From Mycobacterium sp. DL592 (lineage in GTDB: Bacteria > Actinomycetota > Actinomycetes > Mycobacteriales > Mycobacteriaceae): 64,000 bases of DNA. The stretch is taken from positions 4,293,064 to 4,357,063 of the forward strand of contig NZ_CP050192.1 in NCBI RefSeq assembly GCF_011694515.1, given 5' to 3'. The translations under genes and the position numbers were made by a program. Below, in pieces: positions 18,101 through 26,878 of the stretch (positions within the stretch are counted from its first letter, which is position 1; every line of letters begins with the position of its first letter). The notes under the pieces are model-generated. The model was given only the letters and a program-made list of their open reading frames with translations. It had not been told where the DNA came from and did no database searches.

Positions 18101-19088
18101 AGAAGCCGGCTTTACCGCCCTTGCCGCCCTGTGCGGTGAGGCTGGCACCGTTGCCGCCGTCACCGCCGTTGCCGGCGATCAAACCGCCGTTGCCGCCGTT
18201 GCCGCCGGCACCACCGTTGACTCCGACGACGCCGTTGGCGCCCTTGCCGCCGTTGCCGAAGAAGACCGCCGAGCCGCCGTCGCCTCCGTTGAACCCGTCA
18301 CCGCCGTTGCCGATGAAACCGGCCTTGCCGCCGTTGCAGGCGCCGCTGAGGCAGGCACCCTCGTAGCTGGTGTAGGTGTAGCCGTTGCCGAAGAGGATGC
18401 CGGCGTCGGGATGGTCGGCGGTGCCGTCGCCGATGAAGATCCGGATGAACGCCGCCACCGGGTCGACCGCCACGGCGGACGCGACGGGTTGGCTGGTGGT
18501 CACCGACGCTGCCGCGGGTGCGACGGCCGTGGAGTTGGCGGTCTCGCGGCGGCTCACGGCCGCTGCGGCCCACGCGAACGGCGCGACCAACTGCGACAGC
18601 GGGTCGTTGCCCCCGGCCAGCCAGTCCAGCGGGCCCTGGTCGGTCGCCGACAGCGATCCCCGCGGTGCGGCGGCGGTGAGAACCGGAGCGGCTGGCGTCG
18701 CTGTCGGCGCGTCGGCGGTCGGATTCGTCTCGACCGGCGAAACCTCGCCCACCGCAACAGTATTGGTGTCCGTGGTATTGCCGTCGGTGGCCCCGAGGTG
18801 GATGCGCCGCGCGGAGGTGGCGGCGCCGGATTCGACGCTGGCGGCGCTGGCCGGCTTGTCGGTTGCGCGACCCTTGCCGCCGTTGCTCGACGCGGCACTG
18901 CCGGGGCTGTGGTCCGCGGCGGCCTTGCGGGCGCTGTGCGCCACTGAGGACCCCGGCGTCTTTCCCGAGTCGCCGGCACCGGTGTCGGCTGCTGCAACGG
19001 GCATACCGGCGATCGCTCCGCCGACACCCAGGGCCACGGCCAGTGCGCCGACCCGTCCGACGTAGTGGCCTTTGTGTCCCATTCCCAT
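15180..19088 (-). CDS. PGRS-domain exported protein, paralogue 1
   Basis: This 1302-aa protein has four regions. Residues 1-36 are a signal peptide (G-R-V-G-A-L-A-V-A-L-G core, cleavage near V-A-A-A-D). Next comes a Pro/Ala/Thr-rich linker. A PGRS block of G-N-G-G-x-G-G repeats is introduced by H-P-D-A-G-I-L-F-G-N-G and a C-x4-C pair. The last part is about 850 residues of Ala/Val/Leu-rich helical repeats ending in a hydrophobic segment. There is no PE domain, so it is not a classical PE_PGRS protein. ATG 19088 follows GGGGG. The gene is a tandem paralogue of the next one to the right, with which it shares the signal peptide, linker, PGRS opening and upstream region. Cell-envelope or surface location is inferred. 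Confidence 0.8.
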   Translation of the reverse strand: MGMGHKGHYVGRVGALAVALGVGGAIAGMPVAAADTGAGDSGKTPGSSVAHSARKAAADHSPGSAASSNGGKGRATDKPASAASVESGAATSARRIHLGATDGNTTDTNTVAVGEVSPVETNPTADAPTATPAAPVLTAAAPRGSLSATDQGPLDWLAGGNDPLSQLVAPFAWAAAAVSRRETANSTAVAPAAASVTTSQPVASAVAVDPVAAFIRIFIGDGTADHPDAGILFGNGYTYTSYEGACLSGACNGGKAGFIGNGGDGFNGGDGGSAVFFGNGGKGANGVVGVNGGAGGNGGNGGLIAGNGGDGGNGASLTAQGGKGGKAGFFGKKGKDGTTGSAAAVGGPKTVGAATAVNGNTNVTGQTVTVDPVQWSLWNDVVAPALTDLIKTGINYAGLSPAAQAAADAFIPVAVELFGDNYFGDSVNGALSSLAGNTNFLNYVVTKVAGGLTGAGVPSQAAVVVGNAVAALAQSVLNNTAFQNAFGTFFQSLTLVPNGWGLTELAAALAATDYTLEDLVGQDISQSAAALASNLPTFLANGGVQSAMSTGISTAVNVLTGVSSPSWAQPSTAFVSFLGSALGQSVTSALGGGSVATTIGTAIGTSLTNLLTTPAVDATLASVLAGLVGGVQVGDVVTCRGLLCQDGVADALGTFASSVATAVGAGGNPQAAVAAALQTLLANTSIQNGVGQTIGNAVLGLLGDPAVRSALSTNVNNLVTQLSGNSSVRTWVGQVITQKLTSALGGSPVASGVASAIGGAVQNLLANSAAVQGFLAVVASAVGNDQIPVVLADVIDAVLPKVLGGQNLFAALSAAWPSLKTEVAPVVGQVVHDVVQTVLAAPGLLPALGAFVSDVVSGIVGNSAVSTAVGGQIAGFLSTALSSYTGGQQIASAVGAAVAGLLANPVFSDELGAVTGSVLTAFFGQSGVVTALTSAAQNAATALLNGTDLGTIIHGALAALQASSAIRTALASTLSSVVNSVVTDTPLISALASTATSLITQLAGNPAVQSLVGGLLGPTYGPAIVSILADPSAAADLAAAVGGAVSSFLAQTGVPAALSGATSQIVTAVLGGTTVAAAIQAALQTLAANPAVKAAIDAFTAQVLKATLDVPAVQGAVSGAAKDVITQVLGSGLGSVAGKLVQGAVDSLVSNSAAQTLLSNVVVDLANGTPPTDVINTVINAVLLSPPLQFAFGMAIGQGIGSLLGDNPVGAIVGGVIGTAATLLLSAASGLTLLFNGLRNLFGGAAAVAPASSIYLIEPVPSAALVDAVDGVSGLPRVDSADFGGFLGGHRLVTVELALAAG

Positions 19089-19102
19089 TGTTGCAACCCC
19101 CG

Positions 19103-19178
19103 ATTTGACGCCTGAGAAAGATCTGTCAGTCAGAGATATCACAGCGGCGTGGACCATGGCGCCATTTGCTGATGGCAA
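19103..19178 (-). promoter_or_regulatory. Shared upstream module, copy 1
   Basis: Read toward the gene, this region carries TTGCCATCAGCAAATGGCGC, then 15 bases, then TGTGATATC, then ATCTTTCTCA and GCGTCAAAT. The same blocks in the same order stand upstream of the second PGRS gene (24481-24559), while the sequence between them differs. It contains a TTGC-N5-GCAA inverted repeat at 19166-19178. TGTGATATC could be the -10 region. Function is inferred from conservation between the two copies. Confidence 0.6.
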
Positions 19179-19206
19179 GCAGCTAAACAGCCGGTAGCCG
19201 ACCCGT

Positions 19207-22200
19207 TCAGGCCACCGCCACCTCGATGAGGAACCACGGGCTGTCCGTCGAGGTCGCTTGACGCAGCTGCGAGGAGCCTCGCCCGTCACCGAGGGTCGCC
19301 TCAGGGCGGACGGCGGCCGCCGGGACCAGCAGCAAACTGCTGCCGGCCGGGTTCGGGAGCGGGCCACCGAAGAGCGCACTGATCTTTTCGATGAGCAACG
19401 CAGTACTGGCCGTAAGCCCGATCGCCACCGCGGCGCCCGTCCCGACGATATTGCCGATGAGAGTGGCAATCGGGTTGTCGCCGAACAGTGAACCCACGCC
19501 GCGGCCGATCGCGTACCCGAACGCGTACTGCAGGTTCGGGGTGGTGATGACGGCCTGCACCACGGTGCCGGCGAGCTGGTCGGTCGGCGTTCCGCTGAGG
19601 ACGTCGAGGGCGAGCGTGGAGATCAGGCCCTGCACGGCCGGATCCGACAGCAGCGACGCCACTGCCGCCTTGGCGACTCCGCCCAGGGCCGAGTCCACCA
19701 GCGGGTTGTCCAGCACGGTGCCCTTGAGCAGGTTGGTCACCAGATCCCCCACCGCGTCACTCGCCGCTTGCTGGACGGCGGGCAGGCTCAACACCGACTG
19801 GAGCGCACCGGGAGTCACCACTTCGATGGCCTTCCTGATCGCCGGATTGGCCGCCAAGGCCGCCAGCGCGGCTTGCACCGCAGCATCGACGCTGGTGCCG
19901 CCCAACACCGTCGCGGCGAACTGGCTGGCGATCGAGGACAGCGCGGTCGCTACCCCCGGTTGCGCCAGCACACCGCTGAGCAGGGCGCCCAGACCGGCGG
20001 CTAGGTCGGCGGCGGTGTGGGGAGTCGCGAGGATGCTCACCACGACCGGGCCGTAGGTGGGCCCGAGTAGTCCGTTGATGTAGGCCTGAACAGCGGGGCT
20101 CGGCGCCAACTGGGCGACCAAGGTCTCCACCGTCGAACCCAGCGCAGAGATCAGACCCGAATCGGTCACTGCGGCATACACCGCGGCGCCAGCGGTGCTG
20201 ATGACGGCCGAGACGAACGGCTGATTCGCTTGCAGCCCTTGCCATGCCGTAGCCAACGCCGCACTCAGATTGCTCCCGGACAACAGTGCCGTGACGAGCT
20301 GATCGGCCGCGTGGGACAACGCCGCCGCAACCCCTTGGGCGCCAACGAGATCCGACACCGTCTGGCCGAGTGCCGACAGCAGACCGTCAATGGCGGCCGA
20401 GTCGGCCAGGAAATGCTGCACGGCCGCGCGTGCCGCATCGGCGACCGCCGTTGCCAGCGGGGTGTTGTTCAGCACCGAACTGACGATGCCGGCGACCTCT
20501 TGGCCGATCCACGCCCGGATCGATTCCTGGCCGGCAGCCCCCGCGAGCACGTCGTGGGCAAAAGCGCCCAACGCGGAGAGCAGTCCCGGCGAGGTCAGCA
20601 ACGTGTTCACCGCAGTACCGACGGCAGCGCCGGCGCCCTGCTGGAATGCGCTCTTACCCAACAGCGTCTGCACCGCCACCGCCGGGTCGGTGCCGGCGAC
20701 CACCGCCGACACGATCTGACCGGCCGCATCGGCCAAGGCGGCAACGACCCCGGGGGCGTTCAGCAGGGTCGACACCGCGGAACTGATGACAGCCAGTGCC
20801 CCGTCGACGCCCGCGGTGTTGGCGAGCAGGCCCTGCACAGCGGCGTTGAGCTGGCTGCCGAATGCCGAAGCGGCAGCGCCGCCACCCAATGCTGTTGTCG
20901 CCCAATCCCCGACGAGTTTCCCGACGAAGGTCTGGATCACGGTGTTGCCGGCCAGTGTCGTGACGATGTCGGAGACCGCGGTACCGAGGCCCTGCAGCAC
21001 CGCGGAGTCGCCGAGCAGTGACGCCACCGCATCCTTGACCGCCGCTCCGGCGCCGGACTGAACGGTCGTGCTGCTCTCCAGCGATTGCACAGCGGTGGCC
21101 ACCGCCTCGGACGGATCCATCCCCGCCGCCAAGTGCTGGGCGAGCAGCCCCGCGACGTCGGAGAGAGCAGTGATCACGCCACTGTGGTTCAGCAGACCGG
21201 AGATGGCCGAACCTGCCACGTTGCCGATCCCGTCGACGACCTCCGCGTTGCCGAGTAGATCGGCGATCGCAGCGCTTACCGTGTTACCAACCAGAGTGCT
21301 GAATCCGGCTGTGGCAGGGTTGTTTTGGAGCTCGCTGGCCAGCCACTGGCCAACCTGCGCCGCAATGGCCTGCACGGCGCCGGTCTCAGACAATGCCGTG
21401 CTGATGAACAAGGTGGGTACGACGCCCAACGCCGACACGACACCCGGGCTGTTCAAGAGTGCCGAGAGAGCATCATTGGTCGCGGCACCGACGCCGGTGG
21501 CGACCTGGCCCAGCAGCGCCGTCAAGGCTGCCTGCACGGTGGCGGCGGTGGCAGTCCCGTCGAGAACGTCGGTAGCGATCTGCTGGGCGGTGGCGATCAG
21601 GGCGGCAGGCACACCCGTCTGGCCGAAGAATCCGCTCACCGCCGCGCTGACCGCAGCGCCCAGCCCCTGACCGAAGGCCGAATCCTGAAGCAGCGCATTG
21701 ATTGTCTGGTCCACTGCGGCGCCCAGAGCTGTACCGAGAGTGGTGTTGCCGAGCTGCTCGGCCACCCATTGGCCAGCCAACTGGGAGACGAAGTTAGGCA
21801 CGTCGGGCGACAGCAAGAGCCCGTCGATCAGGGCTCCGGCCGCAGATGCGAGGGCCTGTTGGACCCCCGAAAGCTCCAACTGCGTTTGCAATTCGTCGAG
21901 TGCCGCGCTGACGGTAGCCTGGATCGTGCTCTCAACACCGTATTCCGATAGGAACAAGTTGACGGCATTCTGTGCGGCTACCGTGGTCGAGGTTCCGCCG
22001 GCGACGTCATTGATGAACTGTGTCCCGGCTTCCACCAGCGCGGAGACGGTGTTGTCATTCAGGAATGTATCGACGCCGGTGCGCACTATCGATGAAACCA
22101 GTTCGCTCATCGAGTTGTTGGCCAACAGCGCATACACCGCCTGTTCGGCGGCGTAGCCGATGGCAGTGCTCAGACCGGCGGTCAACGGATTCTTGTTAAG

Positions 22201-24468
22201 TTCGGTCGTCACGAGTTGACCGAGCCACTGGCTGGCGTACGACTTCACGTCAGGATCAAGCAGCAGCCCTTCCGCCAGTTGGCTGAGGGATACGCCGACG
22301 AGCTGTTGGACATCAGACAAACCCAACAATTCGCTTTCTAAGCCTGTTAGTGCGGCTACCAGAGTCGGCGCCAGCGCAGCCGTGACGGCGGGGTTGGCCT
22401 GGAAGTCGGCAATCACTGTCGCGGAGGGTTCTTGGTTGATCAAACCCTCGATGAGAACCTTGACGGCATCGGGGATTCCGTTCTGGGCGAGGAACGTGCT
22501 GAGGGCACCGCCCACCATTGCGCTCAACCCGGTAGCCACTTGACCACCGAGGTTGCCGTCGGCAGTGAGGAAGGTCTGCACCGCGAGGCCGATCTGTACG
22601 GCAGCGGCCAGTCCGATTGGACCACCGCCCAGCGCCGAGGTCAGCGAGGGAACGATCAGCTGGTTTACTGTCCAACCGAACTCATCGGCTTCCTCGACTG
22701 GGATAGCTCCGTCGGAAGGTGTCTGCTCTCCAAGCAGCACTCGGATGAACGTTTCCGCGGTGTCGACCAAAGTTGTCTGAACTTCACCGTCACTCAGCGC
22801 AATTGCGATTTCGTTTGCGACTGGTTCAGCACTGACCTTTTCAAGGAGGTGGAGGAGGCTGCCCTCGCCAGCAACGAAGTCCACCAACGCATCCAGTGCA
22901 TCGCCGGGCAAGCCCTCGAGCAATTTCGCCGTGTAGTGGCGGACCGCGTCATCACTGAATAGCACCACTATTGCGGTGGCGACCGTGTTCCCGATGATGT
23001 TGGCAACATCCTGCTGCGCCGTGGCCGGTGTCGAGATGAGCGCCAGCGCCGGCTCGACCGCTGCAGCAACGGTTTCGGCGACGTAGGTGACGAAGGTTGA
23101 ATCCTGGATGATGTCGAGGATGTCGGACTTGATCTCACCGGTATCACCAGCAAGTGCCCAGGCGGCGATCGCCACCAGCTTCTCGTAGATGTACACCGAG
23201 AGACTGGCGCCCACCACCGGCGGCGTCGTGACCGCCTCCGCTGACAGCGCAACCGCCGCCGAACCCCCGGACGAGCCGGAGATCAACCCACCCGCTCCCC
23301 CTGCGCCGCCAGCGCCGTCGTTCTGCGGACCGCTGCTGGCCGTCCCGCCGGCCCCGCCCTTACCGCCATTGCCGACGAGAACCGCACTGCGGCCGCCGGT
23401 TCCGCCCGCACCGCCCGCGGTCACACCGTTGCCGCCGTTCCCGCCGGCGCCGCCGTTGCCGTCGAAGAACCCGCCGTCACCGCCCTTACCGCCGTGACCG
23501 CCCGCACCGGAGACCACCGTCGCGCCGTCACCGCCGCGCCCACCGTCGCCCATCAACAACCCACCCCGGCCGCCGTTGCCGCCGGCACCGCCGTTGATGC
23601 CTTCGACTCCTTGGCCACCGGCGCCGCCGTTACCGAGCAGGACCGCCGAGCCGCCGTCACCGCCGTTGAAACCGTTACCGCCGTTGCCAATCAGTCCGGC
23701 CCTGCCGCCGTTGCATGCGCCGCTTTGGCACGCACCCTCGTAGCTGGTGTAGCTGTAGCCGTTGCCGAACAGGATGCCGGCGTCGGGATGATCGGCGGTG
23801 CCGTCGCCAACGAAGATTCGGATGAAGGCGGCCAGCGGGTCGACCGCGAGGGCGGAGGCGATCGGCTGGCTGGTGGTCACCGAGGCCGCCGCGGGTGCAG
23901 CGGCGGAGCTGTTGGAGGTCTCCCGTCGGCTGACCGCCAGCGCGGCCCATGCCAACGGAGCGGTCAACGCGGCAAGAGGATCATCTCCAGCGGCCAGGGA
24001 GCCCGGCGAACCACTGGTCGCCGACAGCGAGCCGCGGGGTGAAGCCACCGTGAGCACCGGAGGCGACGGCTGCGCAGCGTCGGCGGCGGCGACGGGAGCG
24101 TCTGCGGTCACCGTCGACGAGTCGGCCGCCGTGGGTGTCACCGACTCGGGTGCGTCGGAACTTGCGGTGCTGCCGGTGTGAATTCGGCGAGCCGATGTTC
24201 CGCCCGCAACCTCCGTGCTGGCCGCACTGGCGGGCTTGTCCGCCCCTGCGCCCTTGCCGGCGTTGCCAGACGAAGTGCTGCCCGTACCGCGCTCCGCGGC
24301 GGCCTTGCGGGCACTGTGCGCCACCGACGACCCCGGCGTCTTGCCCGAGTCGACGGGACCGGTGTCGGCGGCCGCGATCGGCAGCCCCGCGATGAATCCG
24401 CCTACACCGAGCGCGACCGCCAACGCGCCGACTCGGCCCACGTACAGACGCTTATGTGAACTCCCCAT
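19207..24468 (-). CDS. PGRS-domain exported protein, paralogue 2
   Basis: This 1753-aa protein has the same plan as its downstream neighbour. There is a signal peptide (G-R-V-G-A-L-A-V-A-L-G core, I-A-A-A-D cleavage region), a linker with the S-G-K-T-P-G-S-S-V-A-H-S-A-R-K motif found in both copies, the H-P-D-A-G-I-L-F-G-N-G entry into a longer PGRS block, then roughly 1300 residues of alanine-rich helical repeats. The repeat region is about 450 residues longer than in paralogue 1, which suggests expansion by internal duplication. I use ATG 24468 (MGSSHKR) with GGGTGG just upstream; a GTG nine bases earlier is possible. The pair probably arose by tandem duplication, and 118 bases separate the two genes. 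Confidence 0.8.
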   Translation of the reverse strand: MGSSHKRLYVGRVGALAVALGVGGFIAGLPIAAADTGPVDSGKTPGSSVAHSARKAAAERGTGSTSSGNAGKGAGADKPASAASTEVAGGTSARRIHTGSTASSDAPESVTPTAADSSTVTADAPVAAADAAQPSPPVLTVASPRGSLSATSGSPGSLAAGDDPLAALTAPLAWAALAVSRRETSNSSAAAPAAASVTTSQPIASALAVDPLAAFIRIFVGDGTADHPDAGILFGNGYSYTSYEGACQSGACNGGRAGLIGNGGNGFNGGDGGSAVLLGNGGAGGQGVEGINGGAGGNGGRGGLLMGDGGRGGDGATVVSGAGGHGGKGGDGGFFDGNGGAGGNGGNGVTAGGAGGTGGRSAVLVGNGGKGGAGGTASSGPQNDGAGGAGGAGGLISGSSGGSAAVALSAEAVTTPPVVGASLSVYIYEKLVAIAAWALAGDTGEIKSDILDIIQDSTFVTYVAETVAAAVEPALALISTPATAQQDVANIIGNTVATAIVVLFSDDAVRHYTAKLLEGLPGDALDALVDFVAGEGSLLHLLEKVSAEPVANEIAIALSDGEVQTTLVDTAETFIRVLLGEQTPSDGAIPVEEADEFGWTVNQLIVPSLTSALGGGPIGLAAAVQIGLAVQTFLTADGNLGGQVATGLSAMVGGALSTFLAQNGIPDAVKVLIEGLINQEPSATVIADFQANPAVTAALAPTLVAALTGLESELLGLSDVQQLVGVSLSQLAEGLLLDPDVKSYASQWLGQLVTTELNKNPLTAGLSTAIGYAAEQAVYALLANNSMSELVSSIVRTGVDTFLNDNTVSALVEAGTQFINDVAGGTSTTVAAQNAVNLFLSEYGVESTIQATVSAALDELQTQLELSGVQQALASAAGALIDGLLLSPDVPNFVSQLAGQWVAEQLGNTTLGTALGAAVDQTINALLQDSAFGQGLGAAVSAAVSGFFGQTGVPAALIATAQQIATDVLDGTATAATVQAALTALLGQVATGVGAATNDALSALLNSPGVVSALGVVPTLFISTALSETGAVQAIAAQVGQWLASELQNNPATAGFSTLVGNTVSAAIADLLGNAEVVDGIGNVAGSAISGLLNHSGVITALSDVAGLLAQHLAAGMDPSEAVATAVQSLESSTTVQSGAGAAVKDAVASLLGDSAVLQGLGTAVSDIVTTLAGNTVIQTFVGKLVGDWATTALGGGAAASAFGSQLNAAVQGLLANTAGVDGALAVISSAVSTLLNAPGVVAALADAAGQIVSAVVAGTDPAVAVQTLLGKSAFQQGAGAAVGTAVNTLLTSPGLLSALGAFAHDVLAGAAGQESIRAWIGQEVAGIVSSVLNNTPLATAVADAARAAVQHFLADSAAIDGLLSALGQTVSDLVGAQGVAAALSHAADQLVTALLSGSNLSAALATAWQGLQANQPFVSAVISTAGAAVYAAVTDSGLISALGSTVETLVAQLAPSPAVQAYINGLLGPTYGPVVVSILATPHTAADLAAGLGALLSGVLAQPGVATALSSIASQFAATVLGGTSVDAAVQAALAALAANPAIRKAIEVVTPGALQSVLSLPAVQQAASDAVGDLVTNLLKGTVLDNPLVDSALGGVAKAAVASLLSDPAVQGLISTLALDVLSGTPTDQLAGTVVQAVITTPNLQYAFGYAIGRGVGSLFGDNPIATLIGNIVGTGAAVAIGLTASTALLIEKISALFGGPLPNPAGSSLLLVPAAAVRPEATLGDGRGSSQLRQATSTDSPWFLIEVAVA

Positions 24469-24480
24469 AGCTGCCACCCA

Positions 24481-24559
24481 ATTTGACGCGTGAGAAAGAT
24501 ACGTCTGACAGGGATATCACAGGTCCGCACGCCACGCGCGCCATTTGCTGATGGCAAAT
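24481..24559 (-). promoter_or_regulatory. Shared upstream module, copy 2
   Basis: This matches the module upstream of paralogue 1: TTGCCATCAGCAAATGGCGC, 16 bases, TGTGATATC, ATCTTTCTCA, GCGTCAAAT. Here the inverted repeat is longer, ATTTGC-N5-GCAAAT (24543-24559). The two copies suggest that one regulator or sigma factor controls both giant PGRS genes. Confidence 0.6.
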
Positions 24560-24592
24560 AAATCGTTCAGCAGGCCTTATCGGGGCGGTCGA

Positions 24593-26041
24593 CTACTGGT
24601 TGCCCCGCTTGCTTCCACCGGTCGCGGACGAGTTTCCACTGCTCTTGGCGGCCGCTCCGCTCTTCGCGGCGGACTTGCCGCTCTGCGGGTTGACCGCCGA
24701 CGCTCCGCCGATACGGAAGTTGTTGATCGCGATGCCGGGGTTGACCTTGGTGACCGACTGGCCGGTCGTGAAGATGGTTCCGGCCAGGACGAGCGGTCCC
24801 GGGCCGGCGTTGACGGTGTTGGAGCCGCCGAGGATGTTGAATCCGGCGGTGAAGTTGCCGCCCGGCCCGCCGCCGTTGATGGTGTTGCCGTTGCTCAGCG
24901 AATTGAGCACCGTGTTCCAGTTGGAGCCGACGCCGCCGACGGTCAGGTTGTTGTTGCTGCCGATGATGTTGCGCACCGAGTTCTGATTCCCCCCATCGGA
25001 AACCAGCTTGTTGTTGGTGCCGCCCAGCAGGTTACTGGCGACGTTATTGAAGCCGTTCGTGATCCCCACGGTGTTGTCGGTGCCGAAGATGTTCTGCGCG
25101 GTGTTGCCGAAGCCGCCGGCGATCGCGATGGTGTTGCCGCCGCCGAACAGGCTGCGAGCCGCGTTCTGATATCCGCCGGCGACGGTGACGACGTTGCCGT
25201 CGCCGAAGATGCTGCGGCCCCAGTTCAGGTAGCCGCCCAACGTCTGCACGGTGTTGTTGCTGCCGAAGAGGCTGCTCGCGGTGTTCACCAGGCTGCCGTT
25301 GGTCTGGACGGTATTGCCGTTGCCCAGGATGCTGGTGGCCCAGTTGAAGATTCCGCCCTGCGCCGACACGATGTTGTTGCTACCGAACAAGTTGGTCGCG
25401 AGGTTGATCACCGACCCGGCCCCCGAGAGACCCGACTCGACGGTGTTATTGCTGCCGCCGACATTGGTGGCAATGCCGAACTGGCCAGCTGACGTGACGT
25501 GCATGCTGGTCGGATTCCCGGCCGTCCCAGTACCGAACAGGTTGATGGCCACGTTGCCGCCGGCACCGGCGCCACCGGCCGTCACGGTGCTGCTGTTCGT
25601 CGGGGCCCACGGCGCGGTGACGTTCAGCGCGATGTTGGCACCGAGATTTCCGAACAGACCCGAACCCTTGGTGATGGCGGAGCCGTTGGGGCCGAGCTGG
25701 GTGGCGAAGGCGAACAGACCTCCGGCGTTGGCCGCCGACCCGTCACCGACCGCGGTAGCGAAGGTGAAGGCGTCACTGGTGGTCGCCGCGGAGTTCGTGC
25801 CGAGGGCGAAGGCCGCGCCGAACAATCCGGTGGCATTCGCGGTGGCGCCGTTGCCGATCGCGATCGCGATGCTCAGGGGAGTGCTGGTGCAGTCGGCGCT
25901 GTTACCGAGACCGAAGAACGAGGCGCACGTGGCGTTCGCGGTGGGAGCCGATCCCAGCGCTCCGGCGAGCAACCCCGTCGCGGCGGCGCCGGCCGCCAGC
26001 ACGCTTGTGATCACGGCACGAGACTTCACAGTGGTGGCCAT
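24593..26041 (-). CDS. Exported protein with 20-residue N-G-rich repeats (beta-solenoid-like)
   Basis: The 482-aa product begins with a signal peptide (cleavage near A-N-A, residue 37-38) followed by a Cys39/Cys51 pair. From residue 196 to about 360 it is built of 20-residue repeats of the form G-S-N-N-T-V-x5-G-x2-N-x-A-x-S-x-F, in strict register from 220 on. The regular Asn and small hydrophobics suggest a right-handed beta-solenoid, comparable to the NxG repeats of PPE-MPTR proteins though no PPE domain is present. The C-terminal 30 residues are Lys/Ser/Ala-rich. ATG 26041 is preceded by AAGGGGAG; an in-frame ATG twelve codons upstream lacks a site. It is transcribed in the same direction as the PGRS pair. 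Surface role is inferred. Confidence 0.8.
   Translation of the reverse strand: MATTVKSRAVITSVLAAGAAATGLLAGALGSAPTANATCASFFGLGNSADCTSTPLSIAIAIGNGATANATGLFGAAFALGTNSAATTSDAFTFATAVGDGSAANAGGLFAFATQLGPNGSAITKGSGLFGNLGANIALNVTAPWAPTNSSTVTAGGAGAGGNVAINLFGTGTAGNPTSMHVTSAGQFGIATNVGGSNNTVESGLSGAGSVINLATNLFGSNNIVSAQGGIFNWATSILGNGNTVQTNGSLVNTASSLFGSNNTVQTLGGYLNWGRSIFGDGNVVTVAGGYQNAARSLFGGGNTIAIAGGFGNTAQNIFGTDNTVGITNGFNNVASNLLGGTNNKLVSDGGNQNSVRNIIGSNNNLTVGGVGSNWNTVLNSLSNGNTINGGGPGGNFTAGFNILGGSNTVNAGPGPLVLAGTIFTTGQSVTKVNPGIAINNFRIGGASAVNPQSGKSAAKSGAAAKSSGNSSATGGSKRGNQ
24962..25456 (-). repeat. 60-bp in-frame tandem repeats
   Basis: About eight degenerate 60-bp units encode the 20-residue repeats (protein residues 196-360). 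The GTTGTTG/CCGAA-type motif on the + strand recurs at 60-base spacing. The units differ at many third positions, so they are old rather than newly amplified. Confidence 0.75.
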
Positions 26042-26122
26042 AGTGCCGCTCCCCTTTAGATAAATTGACGTCGGCACAAGATGCTAGAGCAGCAAGACAA
26101 CATTGGCCCCCACAATGCAATC

Positions 26123-26144
26123 AAGCCCGTCGCAAGACGGGCTT
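26123..26144. terminator. Hairpin downstream of tRNA-Tyr
   Basis: Perfect 9-base arms AAGCCCGTC / GACGGGCTT enclose a GCAA tetraloop. It lies 14 bases beyond the 3' end of the leftward tRNA gene and upstream of the exported repeat protein. A short TTT follows on the + strand only. Position and stem strength support a terminator for the tRNA. Confidence 0.6.
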
Positions 26145-26158
26145 TAACACACAGAACG

Positions 26159-26241
26159 TGGCAGGTACAGGATTCGAACCTGTGTAGGCTTTCGCCGACG
26201 GATTTACAGTCCGCTCCCATTGGCCGCTCGGGCAACCTGCC
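26159..26241 (-). tRNA. tRNA-Tyr (anticodon GTA)
   Basis: The minus strand folds as an 83-base class II tRNA. The acceptor stem pairs GGCAGGT (26235-26241) with ACCTGCC (26160-26166), the discriminator is A, the anticodon loop is CTGTAAA with anticodon GTA, a long variable arm is present, and the T-loop reads GGTTCGAATCC. The long variable arm with GTA fits bacterial tRNA-Tyr. CCA is not encoded. A strong hairpin follows. Confidence 0.97.
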
Positions 26242-26340
26242 GGGTCGCGCCGCACCGGGAACCGGTTTGGTGCGAGTAGCAGGGTACAACGAGGATGTAC
26301 CCCAAACACAAACCGGCCGATCACACCGAGGAGGGGTCCA

Positions 26341-26832
26341 ATGGCGGATTCATCGTTCGACATCGTCAGCAAGGTCGACCGCCAGGAGGTCGACAACGCG
26401 CTGAACCAGGCGGCCAAGGAGCTGTCCACCCGGTTCGACTTCCGCGGCACCGACACCACCATCGCCTGGAAGGGCGATGAGGTCATCGAGCTCGTCAGCT
26501 CCACCGAGGAGCGCGTCAAAGCCGCCGTCGACGTCTTCAAGGAAAAGCTGATCCGCCGCGACATCTCCATGAAGGCGTTCGATGCCGGCGAACCGCAGGC
26601 CAGCGGCAAGACCTACCGGGTCAGCGGCACCCTCAAGCAGGGCATCGACCAAGAGCACGCCAAGAAGATCAACAAGCTCATCCGCGACGAAGGCCCCAAG
26701 GGCGTCAAGTCCCAGGTCCAGGGCGACGAGATCCGGGTGAGCTCCAAGAAGCGCGACGACCTGCAGGCTGTCATCGCTCTGCTCAAGGGCGCCGATCTCG
26801 ACGTCGCCCTGCAGTTCGTCAACTATCGGTAG
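26341..26832 (+). CDS. yajQ: YajQ family cyclic-di-GMP-binding protein
   Basis: This 163-aa protein matches the YajQ/DUF520 family end to end. It opens with [10 protein letters not shown] and R-F-D-F-R-G-T-D, has the central S-G-K-T-Y-R-V segment and ends with the family-typical L-Q-F-V-N-Y-R. The family binds nucleic acids and, in some bacteria, cyclic di-GMP; the role in mycobacteria is not settled. ATG 26341 has GAGGAGGGG about eight bases upstream. It corresponds in order to Rv0566c and stands next to the Rv0565c-like monooxygenase, as in M. tuberculosis. Confidence 0.95.
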   Translation: MADSSFDIVSKVDRQEVDNALNQAAKELSTRFDFRGTDTTIAWKGDEVIELVSSTEERVKAAVDVFKEKLIRRDISMKAFDAGEPQASGKTYRVSGTLKQGIDQEHAKKINKLIRDEGPKGVKSQVQGDEIRVSSKKRDDLQAVIALLKGADLDVALQFVNYR

Positions 26833-26878
26833 AACCGGTAGACCAAGGGCCCTCGCTCAACCCACCGGCTAGTGCCTA

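Noticed and set aside
17991..18947. Long rightward Ala/Val-rich frame inside the PGRS region
   Set aside because: It is the complement of the glycine repeats of the leftward gene and has no start context.
24962..25456. Regular repeats that could be a CRISPR array
   Set aside because: The units are degenerate, in frame with a coding sequence and have no unique spacers or cas genes.
26159..26241. tRNA-Tyr as attachment site of the defence island
   Set aside because: It is about 12 kb from the island border, and I see no integrase or repeated tRNA end.
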